Shown here: piece by piece, positions 20,119-31,255 of the stretch
How positions within the stretch are numbered: position 1 is the stretch's first letter
Layout of the letters: the number at the start of each line of letters is the position of its first letter
Source of the DNA: Hydnum rufescens UP504
Lineage: Eukaryota; Basidiomycota; Agaricomycetes; Cantharellales; Hydnaceae
DNA: 53,360 bases
Direction: 5' to 3'
Assembly (NCBI GenBank): GCA_014904985.1
Contig: MU129152.1
Coordinates: forward strand, 28,584-81,943
Made by a program: the position numbers and the translations under genes
The notes under the pieces: model-generated
The model's database searches: none
Seen by the model: only the letters and a program-made list of their open reading frames with translations
Told to the model about the DNA's origin: nothing

Positions 20119-22068
20119 ACTTAGGCAAAGAACATATCAAAATTTCAGCCAGATCCATTCAGCTATAAGGACAATAAGTTTAAACATTGAAAATCAATTT
20201 ACTCCTCCCACAGACAAGGCATGGACTTGAAATTTGACATGGGGTATGACCCCATAATTAACTAAATGTGTGCAAGAATCAGCTTATTCTGTTTACTTCT
20301 AGGTATTCAACTCCCTTTCAGGCAAAAAGAGAACAAAAAGCTACCATGAATGTTAAACACTTCAAAATAGACCTAAACTAGGTGGAATAGGCTTATAATA
20401 TTATAACCCTGATTATATCTGAGAATGGAATGAATTGGATGTGTGGAAGTGGCTAAAATTAAGGGGGAGGGGGAGGAAGATCAAAGTGAATTACATATGA
20501 TGTAGAGCAGAGGTGGCTCTGATATTGCACCACTGAGTTAATACATATATGGGGAGTGTACATGCCAGATATCAGCCCAACTGGACTCCATTTAGGCAGT
20601 GCTCCACAGGCCTCCCCCTTAAACAACAATTTCCTCCCCAGAGCTTCCATCCATGAATTGCCCTGAAAATGCACACTTAGATCATTGAAACACATCTATA
20701 ACATCCCTCAAAATTTAAAATTTATGACTCCATTGTCAGAGTCTCCATATATTTTCAAGTTCACTGAAATACACCCTCCAGTTTGGGACACTTCCAAAGC
20801 TCCAATCACTCTGATTTTTTGTTGGCCACACCTGCTTACTATTTGAGGCTCAGCCCAAATTTTTCAGCCTATTCTGAGGACTTTTGACATCTGTCACATG
20901 ACCAAGATCTTCTCCTCCCCTGCTTCACTCAGTGATCCAAATTTGTGTGGACTTTGTTTCCATCTGTAGTAGTAGTGTGTGACAGTGCATGATTCAAATT
21001 TCAGGAGATTCCATGCAATATTGATTGAGTTATTCAAGAAACATTCTAGTCAATCAATTTGGGGTCAAGAACAGTGGTATTTAGTGGAAATACCGCTGTT
21101 CTGACCCCCAAATTGAATTGATCTAGTATGTTTCTTGAATAACTCACTGAATATTGAATACAGCTCTTTGGAAATTTGAATCAAACACTGTCACATACTA
21201 CTACTACAGATGGCAACAATCCATACAAAACTGGATGATTGGAGTGAATCAGGGGAGGGGAGGATCTTGGTCATTGGACAGATGTCAAAAGTCCTCGCAT
21301 AATGGGCTTAAATTTTGGGCTGAGCCTCAAATAGTGAGAAGGTGTGGCCTACAAAAAATTAGAGTGATTGGAGTTCTGGAAATGTCCCAACTGCAGGGGG
21401 TATTTCAGTGAAACTTGAAAATATTATGGAGACTCTGACACTGGAGTCATGAGTCTGAAATTTTGAGGGATGCTATAGATGTGTTTGGATGACCTAAGTG
21501 TGCATTTTCAAGGCAATTGCATGGATGGAAGGCTCTGGGGGAGGAAATTGTTGTTTAGGGGGGGAGGCCTGTGAAGCACTGCCTAAATGGAGCCCAGTTT
21601 GGCTGATTATCTGGCATTGCACTCCCCATATATGTACTAACTCAGTGGTGTAATATCAGAGCCACCCCTGCTCTACATCTCTATGTAATGCACTTTGATC
21701 TTTCTCCCCTCCCCCTCAATTCAGCCACTTCACAAATCCATTCATTCCATTTTTGGTATAGTGAGGGCTAATAATATATAGCCTATTCCACCTAGTTTGG
21801 GTGTAATTTAAAGTGCTTCAACATTCATGGTAGCTTGTTGTTCTCTTTTTGCCTGAAAAGGAGTTGAATATCTAGAAGTAAACTGAATAAGCTGATTCTT
21901 GGCACATGTTTATTTGATTATATGATTATACCCCATGTCAAAATTTCAAGTCCATACCTTGGCTGTGGGAAGGAAGTAAATTGGTTTTCAATGTTTAAAC
22001 TTGTTTCCCTTATATCTCTGTAATTACTGAATGGATCTGGCTGAAATTTTGATATGTTCTTTGCCTAA
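20119..22068. mobile_element. B1: 1.95-kb foldback repeat
   Basis: Ends TTAGGCAAAGAACATATC (20119) and its complement (ending 22068); the centre is a GGTATTTAGTGGAAATACC hairpin near 21089, at the element's midpoint. The arms are about 970 bp and diverged. No hairpin-intron units and no gene are seen, so this is a different family from A/D. A second copy, B2, lies at 22814-24640. Confidence 0.8.
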
Positions 22069-22663
22069 ACAGTATATAATCATGTGCAAAATTTCAGAAT
22101 GATCCTTGCCCTCCTTACATTTCAGCAATTTCCAGTGCTTCTGGTACCTATTGTCCAGTTCATTCCCTTTAAAGTGTGGTGGATTTAAACTGATCTTTTG
22201 GCACATAATTAGTACATTATATTGTCTGGCTTTTCGCAAATTTTTCAAGTCTCTAGCTATTCTGAAAGGGGGGAAATGAATTTTCAATGTTTAGACTTGT
22301 TTGCCTGATATCTCCATAACCCCTGCACTAATATGGCTGAAATTTTGATATGGATTTGCATAGACATATTATCTAATTATGTGCCCAATTCAGAATGATC
22401 CACTCAATGGTTAGTTGGATGTACCTCATCCAATTTCCGCATTTAGGCTTTTTTTAATAGGAATCACTGTATTATGTAATGGGATATGATCCAAAATTAT
22501 CATGGAGTATTATCTAATCTACCCTTTTATATTGGTCTATCTAGTTACCGCATTTAGGCTTTTTCATAGCAGCAGGTGGCTTGCCTTTGAAACTGGGCAA
22601 TTGCGGTTTGAGTCCTGGGTTCAATTTACGGCCCAATTGCCGGAAAATTGTTTCTGTTGCGCG
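22069..22663. repeat. Copy of the dispersed repeat seen at 1-845
   Basis: Contains TTTCAATGTTTAGACTTGTT and CCGCATTTAGGCTTTTT segments in the same order as at the window start. No gene is seen. It ends at the assembly gap. Confidence 0.65.
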
Positions 22664-22688
22664 NNNNNNNNNNNNNNNNNNNNNNNNN
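22664..22688. other. Assembly gap (25 N)
   Basis: The sequence is N here; true length unknown. It falls between two near-identical repeats (B1 and B2), where assembly is expected to be difficult. Confidence 0.99.
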
Positions 22689-22813
22689 CCGGTAATAATG
22701 AGGGGAACTACTTAGGTCCATTATTTGCCTCAGAAATGGTACCTAATTTGGGTACACTTAGGTGACTGACCAAGGTGGTTTTAGCATATAATCTTACGGC
22801 CAGGGCTGATTAC

Positions 22814-24640
22814 TTAGGCAAAGAACATATCAAAATTTCAGCCAGATCCATTCAGCTATAAGGACAATAAGTTTAAACATTGAAAATCAATTTACTCCTC
22901 CCACAGACCAAGCATGGACTTGAATTTGACATGGGGTATGACCCATAATTAACTAAATGTGTGCAAGAATCAGCTTTATTCTGTTTACTTCTAGGTATTC
23001 AACTCCCTTTTCAGGCAAAAAGAGAACAAAAAGCTACCATGAATGTTAAACACTTCAAAATAGACCTAAACTAGGTGGAATAGGTTATAATATTATAACC
23101 CTGATTATATCTGAGAATGGAATGAATTGGATGTGTGGAAGTGGCTAAAATTAAGGGGGAGGGGGAGGAGATCAAAAAGTAATTACATATGATGTAGGAG
23201 CAGAGGTGGCTCTGATATTGCACCACTGAGTTAATTACATTATATGGGGAGTGTACATGCCAGATATCAGCCAACTGTACTCCATTTAGGCAGTGCCTCC
23301 ACAGCCTCCCCCTTAAACAACAATTTCCTCCCCAGAGGCCTTCCATCCATGTAATTGCCCTGGAAAATGCACACTTAGATCATTGAAACACATCTATAAC
23401 ATCCCTCAAAATTTAAAATTTATGACTCCATTGTCAGAGTCTCCATAATATTTTCAAGTTTCACTTGAAATACACCCTCCAGTTGGGACACTTCCAAAGC
23501 TCCAATCACTCTGATTTTTTGTTGGCCACACCTGCTTTACTATTTGAGGCTCAGCCCAAATTTTTCAGCCTATTCTGAGGACTTTTGACATCTGTCACAT
23601 GACCAAGATCTTCTCCTCCCCTGCTTTCACTCAGGTGATCCAATTTGTGTGGACTTTGTTTCCATCTGTAGTAGTAGTGTGTGACAGTGCATGATTCAAA
23701 TTTCAGGAGATTCCATGCAATATTGATTGAGTTATTAAGAAACATTCTAGATCAATCAATTTGGGGTCAGAACAGTGGTATTTAGTGGAAATACCGCTGT
23801 TCTGACCCCAAATTGAATTGATCTAGTATGTTTCTTGAATAACTCACTGAATATTGAATACAGTCTCTTGAATTTGAATCAAACACTGTCACATAGCTAC
23901 TACTACAGATGGCAACAAATCCATACAAACTGGATGATTTTGAGTGAATCAGGGAAGGAGGATCTTGGTCATGTGACAGATGTCAAAGTCCTCCATAATG
24001 GGCTGAAATTTTGGGCTGAGCCTCAAATAGTGAGAAGGTGTGGCCTACAAAAAATTAGAGGTGATTGGAGTTCTGGAAATGTCCCAACTGCAGGGGGTAT
24101 TTCAGTGAAACTTGAAAATATTATGGAGACTCTGACACTGGAGTCAATGAGTCTGAAATTTTGAGGGATGCCTATAGATGTGTTTGGATGACCTAAGTGT
24201 GCATTTTCAAGGCAATTGCATGGATGGAAGGCTCTGGGAGGAAATTGTTGTTTAGGGGGGACCTGTGAAGCACTTGCCTAAATGGAGCCCAGTTTGGCTG
24301 AATATCTGGCATGTTGCACTCCCCATATATGTACTAACTCAGTGGTGTAATATCAGAGCCACCCCTGCTCTACATCCTATGTAATGCACTTTGTCTTTCC
24401 CCCCTCCCCCTCAATTCAGCCACTTCACACATCAATTCATTCCATTTTTGATATAGTGAGGGCTATATATATATAGCCTATTCCACCTATTTGGTGTAAT
24501 TTAAAGTGTTAACATTCATGGTAGCTTGTTGTTCTCTTTTTGCCTTGAATAAGCGAGTGTAATACTATTAGAATACTTAATAGCTGTATTCTTGCAATGT
24601 TTATTTGATTATATGATTATTACCCATGTCAAAATTTCAG
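22814..24640. mobile_element. B2: second copy of the B foldback, right end truncated
   Basis: Starts TTAGGCAAAGAACATATC and has the same central hairpin (23763-23809). Its right arm stops near 24640 after CCATGTCAAAATTTCAG, about 116 bp short of the expected end. It differs from B1 by many single-base gains and losses, several in homopolymers. Confidence 0.8.
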
Positions 24641-24870
24641 GTTCTATTCCTGGCATTGTTGGATATATCCTCCTTACACCACCACCTCCATCTACCAAGG
24701 CCCAGGACAAGCCACCATACCCCAGTATAGACTGGGGTGTGGTGTTAAGGTATGTAATTATAGTCTTAGCTACTCTAGTGTAAAAGGGGCAGCCTCTGGC
24801 TGCCCTTTTTGCACTACTATTGATTTTTTTTACTGACCTGTCGACCCCCCCATTATAGGGTCCCCCCAAG
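24641..24870 (+). repeat. Lone hairpin-intron unit fused to the broken end of B2
   Basis: Exon-type hairpin 24713-24742 (CCATACCCCAGT...CTGGGGTGTGG), predicted intron 24750-24858 (GTATGT to ATTATAG) with hairpin 24777-24814 (GTAAAAGGGGCAGC...GCTGCCCTTTTTGC) and TTTTACTGAC. The GGGGCAGC subtype is that of element D, so this is probably a remnant of another D-type copy. Confidence 0.75.
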
Positions 24871-24984
24871 TGCACACCCAGGGGCCCCCATCCCCTCTGG
24901 TGGTCCCCCTAACCCTGCCCACCCCTCTAGTTGGTCTGGGGCAGGGTGCCCCTCTTGTCCGCACTGGTGTGGTTATGCAACCTG

Positions 24985-25110
24985 GATTGTGTAATTAATT
25001 AGGTAATTATGTATATTAGGTAATATGTATTATACAATATGTATTATATAATATGTATTATATAATATGTATTATTACATCATCACAAATTATGTAAATT
25101 AATATTACAT
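24985..25110. repeat. AT-rich tandem repeat (ATGTATTATATAAT)
   Basis: Several direct copies of TAATATGTATTATA followed by non-repetitive AT-rich sequence up to about 25240. No gene is seen from 24870 to 25350. Confidence 0.7.
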
Positions 25111-25350
25111 AATACTATCATTGCATGATTATGGCACCGCTTTTTTAGGTGGATTACATAATTTCTTATTTAGGTAATTAACAGGTTGGTCAGTGCAGAA
25201 TTCTACAAGTTCCAGAATGATCTCAAATTGAGCTCAACTTGAGCTCAAAACCCGACTCTTTTGCTATCAAATATTCTTTTGATCACTTTTTGATATCAAA
25301 CATAATACAAGCCTATCAGGCACTATACAGATATCAAAATGACATACCTT

Positions 25351-25891
25351 TTAAGGCCCCCAAGAGTGTCTGACCAGCCTGGGAAGAAAAGGGAAAGAAG
25401 GAAAAGAAGAGAAACTCCGAAGGCGAGAGAGACATGTGAGGAGAGTGACAGCGAGAGAGAAAGAGAGAGAAATGTGGGAGAGTGACAGTGAGAGAGAAAG
25501 AGAGAGAAATGTGGGGAGGAAGAGAGAGAGAGAAATGGAGAGAGAGGTATGGGTAGGGTAAGAGAGAAATGGTTGCGAAAGCATGGTGTCGTGATTGTTA
25601 TACTGCCAGGTCGAGTACTTCTCATGCTGGTTTTTCGGGAGTGTGCGATGAAAGTCCATTACTGCTTCGTGAGCATTGGCAAGTTCTGCTGCTGGGAGCC
25701 AGCTAAACTTGTCATTGGTGTGCTCGTAGCTGGACCATCGTACGTGATAGACTAAGCCATTCCGTGACAGTGACAATCGATCTTGCTGTCGATGATTTCT
25801 GCGATTTTGTATTTGAGTTCGCTGTCGATTTCGACAGGTGGGGGAGGTGGTTGGGTGCGATTGAGGAAGGGATCGGGGTGAATGGGCACCT
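25351..25891 (-). pseudogene. T1 polyprotein C-terminus: chromodomain fragment
   Basis: Minus-strand reading resumes right after foldback D with KVPIHPDPF, a Pro-rich linker and EIDSELKYKIAEIIDSK, then, after a stop and frame change near 25765, VYHVRWSSYEHTNDKFSWLP. This is the chromodomain that directs some Ty3 integrases to chromatin. It belongs directly downstream of LLEPVPAY at 31256. The tail runs into a pyrimidine-rich tract (plus-strand GAGAGAGAAAGAGAGAGAAA, 25430-25560) that yields spurious Ser/Leu-rich frames. Confidence 0.85.
25430..25560. repeat. GA-rich tract with 38-39-bp direct repeats
   Basis: GTGACAGCGAGAGAGAAAGA and GTGACAGTGAGAGAGAAAGA begin successive copies downstream of the T1 chromodomain. 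Confidence 0.8.
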
Positions 25892-26649
25892 TATACTGTA
25901 GTTTGCATGGCATCACATACAGTATGGTACCATGAGAGAGGATGCAAGATTGATGGTAAGCACTGTGTCTGATTTTTCAGTCTAATTGCTTAATATGCTC
26001 TAATATGGGTCTACCAAAATTAAGAAAAGTGACCAGGAGAACTAGCATATATTAGGTAGGGGTACCATCGGGGCTACCAGGGTGCCTGGGGTTACTGCAC
26101 TGGTCATCATCCATTGAAATAAATAATTTGCTTCTGCTACATCCAAAAAACTCGCTGCCATCCATCGGTGCCCACCCCCTCCGGCAACAGGGTCGCTGTG
26201 CAGAGCGGTGAACAACCCCAAATGATGGGTGCACACTGGAAATCAGCCCACCGGGGCTGCCCATTCACTCTGGGCAGTCATTGCCTATTCAAAAGTGGCG
26301 GGATTTCCTTATTTGGAAATCACGTGGTAGCTTGCACTACCCTTTCATTGGGCACTCCAGCCCATGACAGGGCTTTTCCCTGTTGCCAATTGCTGGCACT
26401 ATATAGTCTACATTCTCATCTATATTACAGTACAAATAGTGAATTAAAAAGATAGAAATTTAAAGCACAGTTACAAAAAAACATCATGTGCATCCAGTGC
26501 CTACAGGCACCAGGCACACGGTTTAATTGGTGAGGGAGAGGGAAGAGTCCTGGGAGCCCAAGCTCACAAGATGTTGTGTGCATGGGCTCATTCGTTTGCC
26601 CATTAATCACAATTGTGGGTGGGCTTCATTAGTACTGGCCATCAGGGGC

Positions 26650-27895
26650 TTTGGCCGTTCGTGATCTTTGAGATTCGCGATGACGATGATGGCATCATCA
26701 TCATCGTTGCGTGAAGTGCAGGAGGGGCAGGGGGTGAGGTGGGGGCGGATTGGCTAGAGCGAGAGATCCTATAATGATAATTATCATGTTGTCAGTAAGA
26801 GTTACAGCAGTGCAAAGGGGCAGCTTCATGCTGCCCCTTTTGCACAAGTTGCGAGGCATAAACTTACCTTATCACCACACCCCAGCCTTGCTGGGGTGTG
26901 GTGTACAGTGTATGCTATGTGGTCTCAATCTTGTGTTTTTCCACTTATGTGGGATCATAAGGCCTGCTGTCATCATGTTGTCATTGATAATTCGCGGTGC
27001 GGAGTCGTAACACCCATGATCAATGGTTGTGATTGGCATTGTTGACTCCAGTTCAGGCACAGGGAAGGGGTGGGGTCATAAGACCCATGATCCACGTCGT
27101 TGTTGATGTTGGTTGAAGGGCAGGAAGAGGCATGGGTGGACAAGATCAAGAGATCCTATAGCGAAAATAGATGACGTCGTTAGTAAGAATTAAAGCAATG
27201 CAAGAGGGGCAGCTTAATGCTACCCCTCTTGTACAAGACCATGACCAAACAAACTTGCCTTACCACCACACCCCAGCATTGCTGAGGTGTGGTGTACTCC
27301 TTACTAGATGCTCGGTTTCAGTGTCCGGTTCTTGGGCACAGAGGTCATAAGCCTCGCAATTGCCGGCTCAGGCATGGAGAGAGGGCGGGGTCACAAGACC
27401 CATGATCTGCGTCATCGTCAATTTCAGTTGGGCACAGGGAGAGGTGGAGTGCATGGGCAAGAGTGACAAATCCTGTAGTGAAAATAAATCACGTTAGTTA
27501 AAATTAAAGCAAGAGGGGCAGCTCAATCCTGCCCCTCTTGCATGAGACTATAAGACAATGAACATACCTTATCACCACACCCCAGCCATGCTGGGGTGTG
27601 GTGTACTCCTTACTGGACAGATGGACAGGTTCGGTGGCCGGATTTCAGTTGGCTTGGGCACGGGGGTCACATGTCTCGCAATCACTGACAATGATGATGA
27701 TTATGTCATTGCTGCCACTGTTTGAGAGGGGCACGGGCCATTGTGATGGTCTCTGTAATAGAGCGTAGGCCGTATTAGTAAAAAATTAAACGAGTGTAGA
27801 AAGGAGTGGCTTAAAGCCACTTCTTTTCTACAGAGACATGAATACAAATCACTTACCTCCACCACCACACCCCAGTATCATTGGGATGTGGTGGT
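26650..27895 (-). repeat. D left array: four intron-type and four exon-type hairpins
   Basis: Intron-type hairpins 26810-26845, 27200-27233, 27509-27541 and 27796-27831; exon-type 26873-26903, 27264-27294, 27573-27603 and 27861-27895. Intron stems are GGGGCAGC/GCTGCCCC in three units and GGAGTGGC/GCCACTTC in the innermost. Exon stems are CACCACACCCCAGC/GCTGGGGTGTGGTG. Splice-signal complements (CCTATAAT or CCTGTAGT, GTCAGTAAGA or TTAGTAAAAA, ACTTACC, CATACC) are in place. Confidence 0.87.
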
Positions 27896-27944
27896 CCTCA
27901 TTCGTCTTGGTGGGGGTGGCACATTATTGAGATCAGGTGAAGCC

Positions 27945-29228
27945 GAAACTCAATGCCGGCACATGCTGGGTTCGAAAAGTGCCGAACATCCCGCAGGCAA
28001 CACGGCATAAGGAATTATGAGAGTAGATCTAGGGGTTTAAATGTACTCTATATAATATTAAAGAGTTACTGGGATAATACCACCAGACTAATGAGTCAGA
28101 TCCAAATAAGGAGATACATTATCACACTGAACAGGGGGTGGGCAGCTTGTATCCATGAGATTCAACTCAAAATTGAATATTGTGGTCAGGTTAATGTATA
28201 ATGTCTAGAAAATGTATTACAACCAAACTATTTTAAAATTCCCAATCCTCAGTAGGCATATATGCTGAGCCTGACAGTCTGATATTGTGATTTCTGAGCT
28301 CTTTGGATGGTGGCTACCTTAAATAATACAATACACCTGGTTGAGTGATTTTCCTATCTCCACAAGGTCTCAGGTGTCCCCCAAGGTTCCCCAAAATTAT
28401 AATTCCCTTATTTGGGTATGTGTATCTCCTCATTTTTTCAGTCATACCATACTAGTATGACCCAATAATCAGGGATTGGGAATAAGCCTCCTATGCCTAC
28501 ATAATTATAATTTTTGATAATTTTTGAAACAAATGTTGTGTCACGAGGTCCGCACTGAATGCAATTGTGAATGTGCAGGACAGCACTGCGCATTCACAAT
28601 TGCATTCAGTGTGGACCTCATGATACAACATTTGGATCAAAAATTATCAAAAAATTATAATTATGTAGACATAGGGGGCTTATTCCCAATCCCTGATTAT
28701 TGGGTCCTACTAGTATGATATGACTGAAAAAATGAGGAGATACACATGCCCAAATAAGGAAATTATAATTTTGGGGAACCTTGGGGGACATCTGAGACCT
28801 TGTGGGGGTGGGAATATCATTCAACCAAGTGTACTGTATGATTTAAGGTAGCCACCATCCAAAGAGCTCAGAAACCAGACTGTCAGGCTCAGCATATATG
28901 CCTTAAATAGGAAATGGGAATTGGGGAATTTTGAAATAGTTTGGACATCCATTGTAATGCATTTTCTAGCCATTATACATTAATATGACCAAATTTTGAG
29001 TTAAATCTCATGGATACAAGCTGTCCACCCCCCCTGTTCAGTGTAATAATGTATCTCCTTATTTAGATCTCACTTATTGGTTGACTGGTATTATCCCAAT
29101 AACTATTTAATATTATATAGAGTACATTCCAACTCCTAGATACACTCTCATAATTCCTTATGCCATGTTGCCTGCTAGATATTCAGCACTTTTCGAACCC
29201 AGGATGTGCCAGCATTGAGTTTCAGCTT
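27945..29228. repeat. P4: central palindrome of D
   Basis: Arms of about 630 bp meet at GCAATTGTGAATG (28561-28573) and CATTCACAATTGC (28591-28603). The sequence is unrelated to P1-P3 except at the outer edges, where CTCAATGCCGGCA and TTCGAAAAGTGCC occur. Confidence 0.9.
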
Positions 29229-29282
29229 CACCCACCCTCGATAACGTGCCACCCCCCACCAAGACTGAGGACCCGAATGAGG

Positions 29283-30417
29283 ACCACCACACCCCAATGA
29301 TACTGGGGTGTGGAGGTGCAGGTAAGTGGTTTGTATCCAGTCTCAGTGGGAAAGGAGTGGCTTTAAGCCACTCCTTTCTACACTCATTTGATTTTTTTTT
29401 ACTAATATGACCTATGTTCTATTATAGAGACCATCACCATTGCATGTGGCCCTCGAACGGTGGCAGCGATGACGTAATCGTCGTCGTTGTTGGCAATCAT
29501 GAGGCATGTGACCCCCATGCACAAGCCAAGTGAACTGGAGACCGAACCTGTCCATTCAGTAAGGAGTACACCACACCCCAGCAATGCTGGGATGTGGTGA
29601 TGAGGTGAGCTCATTTCCTCATGGTGTCGTACAAGAGTGGCAGCATTAAGCTGCCCCTCTTGCATTGCTTTAGTTCCTACTAACTATGTGATCTATTTTC
29701 CCTTTAGATCTATCAACCCGCCCACCTCTTCCCGCGCCTCAACTGATATCGATGACGATGCGGGTCATGGATCTTATGATCCCACCCTCTTTTCATACCT
29801 GAGTCGGCGATCGCGACACATGTGACCCCACGCACAAGCCAAGCAAAGAATCAGGACACCAAAACTGAGCATCCAGTCAGGAGCATGCCACACCCCAGTA
29901 ATGCTGGGGTGTGGTGATAAGGTCAGTTCATTTCCTTGTGGTCTTGTGCAAGGGGGGCAGCATTAAGCTGCCCCCTTGCGTTGCTTTGATTCCTACTAAT
30001 TACATGATCTGTTTTCCCTCTAGATCTATTGCTTGTGCCAACCCAGCCCACCTCTTCCTGCCCCTCAACCGACATCAACAGCAACACGGACCATGGGTCC
30101 TTTGACCCCACCCAACCCCTATACCCGTCTCTACACCCAAACCAAATTCAACAGCACCAAGCATGGGTCTTATGGGCCTCGTTCCCACGCTTCAAACATC
30201 GACAACGATGCAGGTTGTGGGTCTTATGACCCTGCATGCTTGGAAAAACCAAAGAGCAAGACAGACGCAGGCTACACCACACCCCAGCATTACTGGGGTG
30301 TGGTGATAAGGTAAGTTCATCCTTTCGAGTCGCTTGTGGCACGCAAAAGGGGCACCATGAAGCTGCCCCCTTTGCACTGCTTGAACTTTTACTGACAACA
30401 TGAGAATTTTATTATAG
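29283..30417 (+). repeat. D right array: four predicted introns each with a hairpin
   Basis: Exon-type hairpins 29283-29316, 29569-29599, 29887-29915 and 30275-30306. Predicted introns 29322-29427, 29605-29707, 29922-30023 and 30311-30417 start GTAAGT, GTGAGC, GTCAGT and GTAAGT and end ATTATAG, CTTTAG or CTCTAG. Intron-type hairpins are 29348-29380 (GGAGTGGC/GCCACTCC), 29629-29664, 29948-29979 and 30343-30375 (GGGGCA type). The order of stem subtypes mirrors the left array. Confidence 0.87.
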
Positions 30418-31255
30418 AATCTAACATTCTAGCCGACCCACCCGACTCTCCTCCCGCACTTCGTCGTCATCGTCATGAATTTCGAGTACCGCGAACGGCC
30501 AAAGCCCCAACAACTGGTAGTGCTGAAGTACCTGTGCAAAATTGTGGATGATCGATGAGTGAATAAGCCCATGCACACACAATGTTGTGTGTGTGGGCCC
30601 CTAGGTGTCTTTCAAGTCTGTGTGCCATTAGATATTGTGCCTGGTGCCTGTAGGCTCCGGGCACACACGATATTTTTTTTCGTAAATTCATTTTAGATCC
30701 GTGTCTTCTCAATCAAAGTTTTGTACCATTACATAGAAGTGAATGTGCTCTATGTGCTGCCAGTAATTTGCAGCCAAAAAGTGCCCTGTAGTGCGCTGGA
30801 GTTGCCCAGTTGAAGTGAACACATGATTTCCAAATAAGGAAATCCCACCGCTTTTGAATAGGCAATGACTGCCCAGAGTGAATGGGCAGCCCCAGTGGGC
30901 TGATTTCCAGTGTGTGGCTATCATTTGGGGCTGTCTGCTGCCCTGCACAGTGAGCCTGCTGCCGGAGGGGGTGGGTGCCGATGGATGGCGGCAAGTTTTT
31001 TGGATGTAGCAGAAGCAAATTATTTATTTCAATGGGTAATGACTGATGCAGTAACCCCGGACAGCCCAGTAGCCCTGATAGTACCCCTACCTAATATATG
31101 CTAGTTCTCCTGGTCACTTTTCTTAATTTTGGTAGACCCATATTAGAGCATATTGAGCCAATTAGACTGAAAAATCAGACACAGTGCTTACCATCAATCT
31201 TGCATCCTCTCTCACAGTACCATACTGTAAATGATGCCATGAATACTACAGTATA

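Larger units (their letters stand above)
25896..31251. mobile_element. D: 5.36-kb whole-length foldback element with four plus four hairpin units
   Basis: The element runs from CTGTAG to CTACAG, flanked by TATA on both sides (25892-25895 and 31252-31255). Removing it with one TATA rejoins the T1 polyprotein in frame (PAY then KVPIHPD). Almost the whole element is one inverted repeat: outer arms (for example GGATGCAAGATTGATGGTAA near 25938 and its complement near 31196), a four-unit minus array, palindrome P4 centred at 28582 (element midpoint 28574), and a four-unit plus array. No protein gene of its own is seen. The arms are about 2.67 kb with moderate divergence. Confidence 0.85.

Noticed and set aside
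25323..25625. Ser/Leu-rich minus-strand frame
   Set aside because: Translation of the GA/CT-rich tract downstream of the T1 chromodomain.
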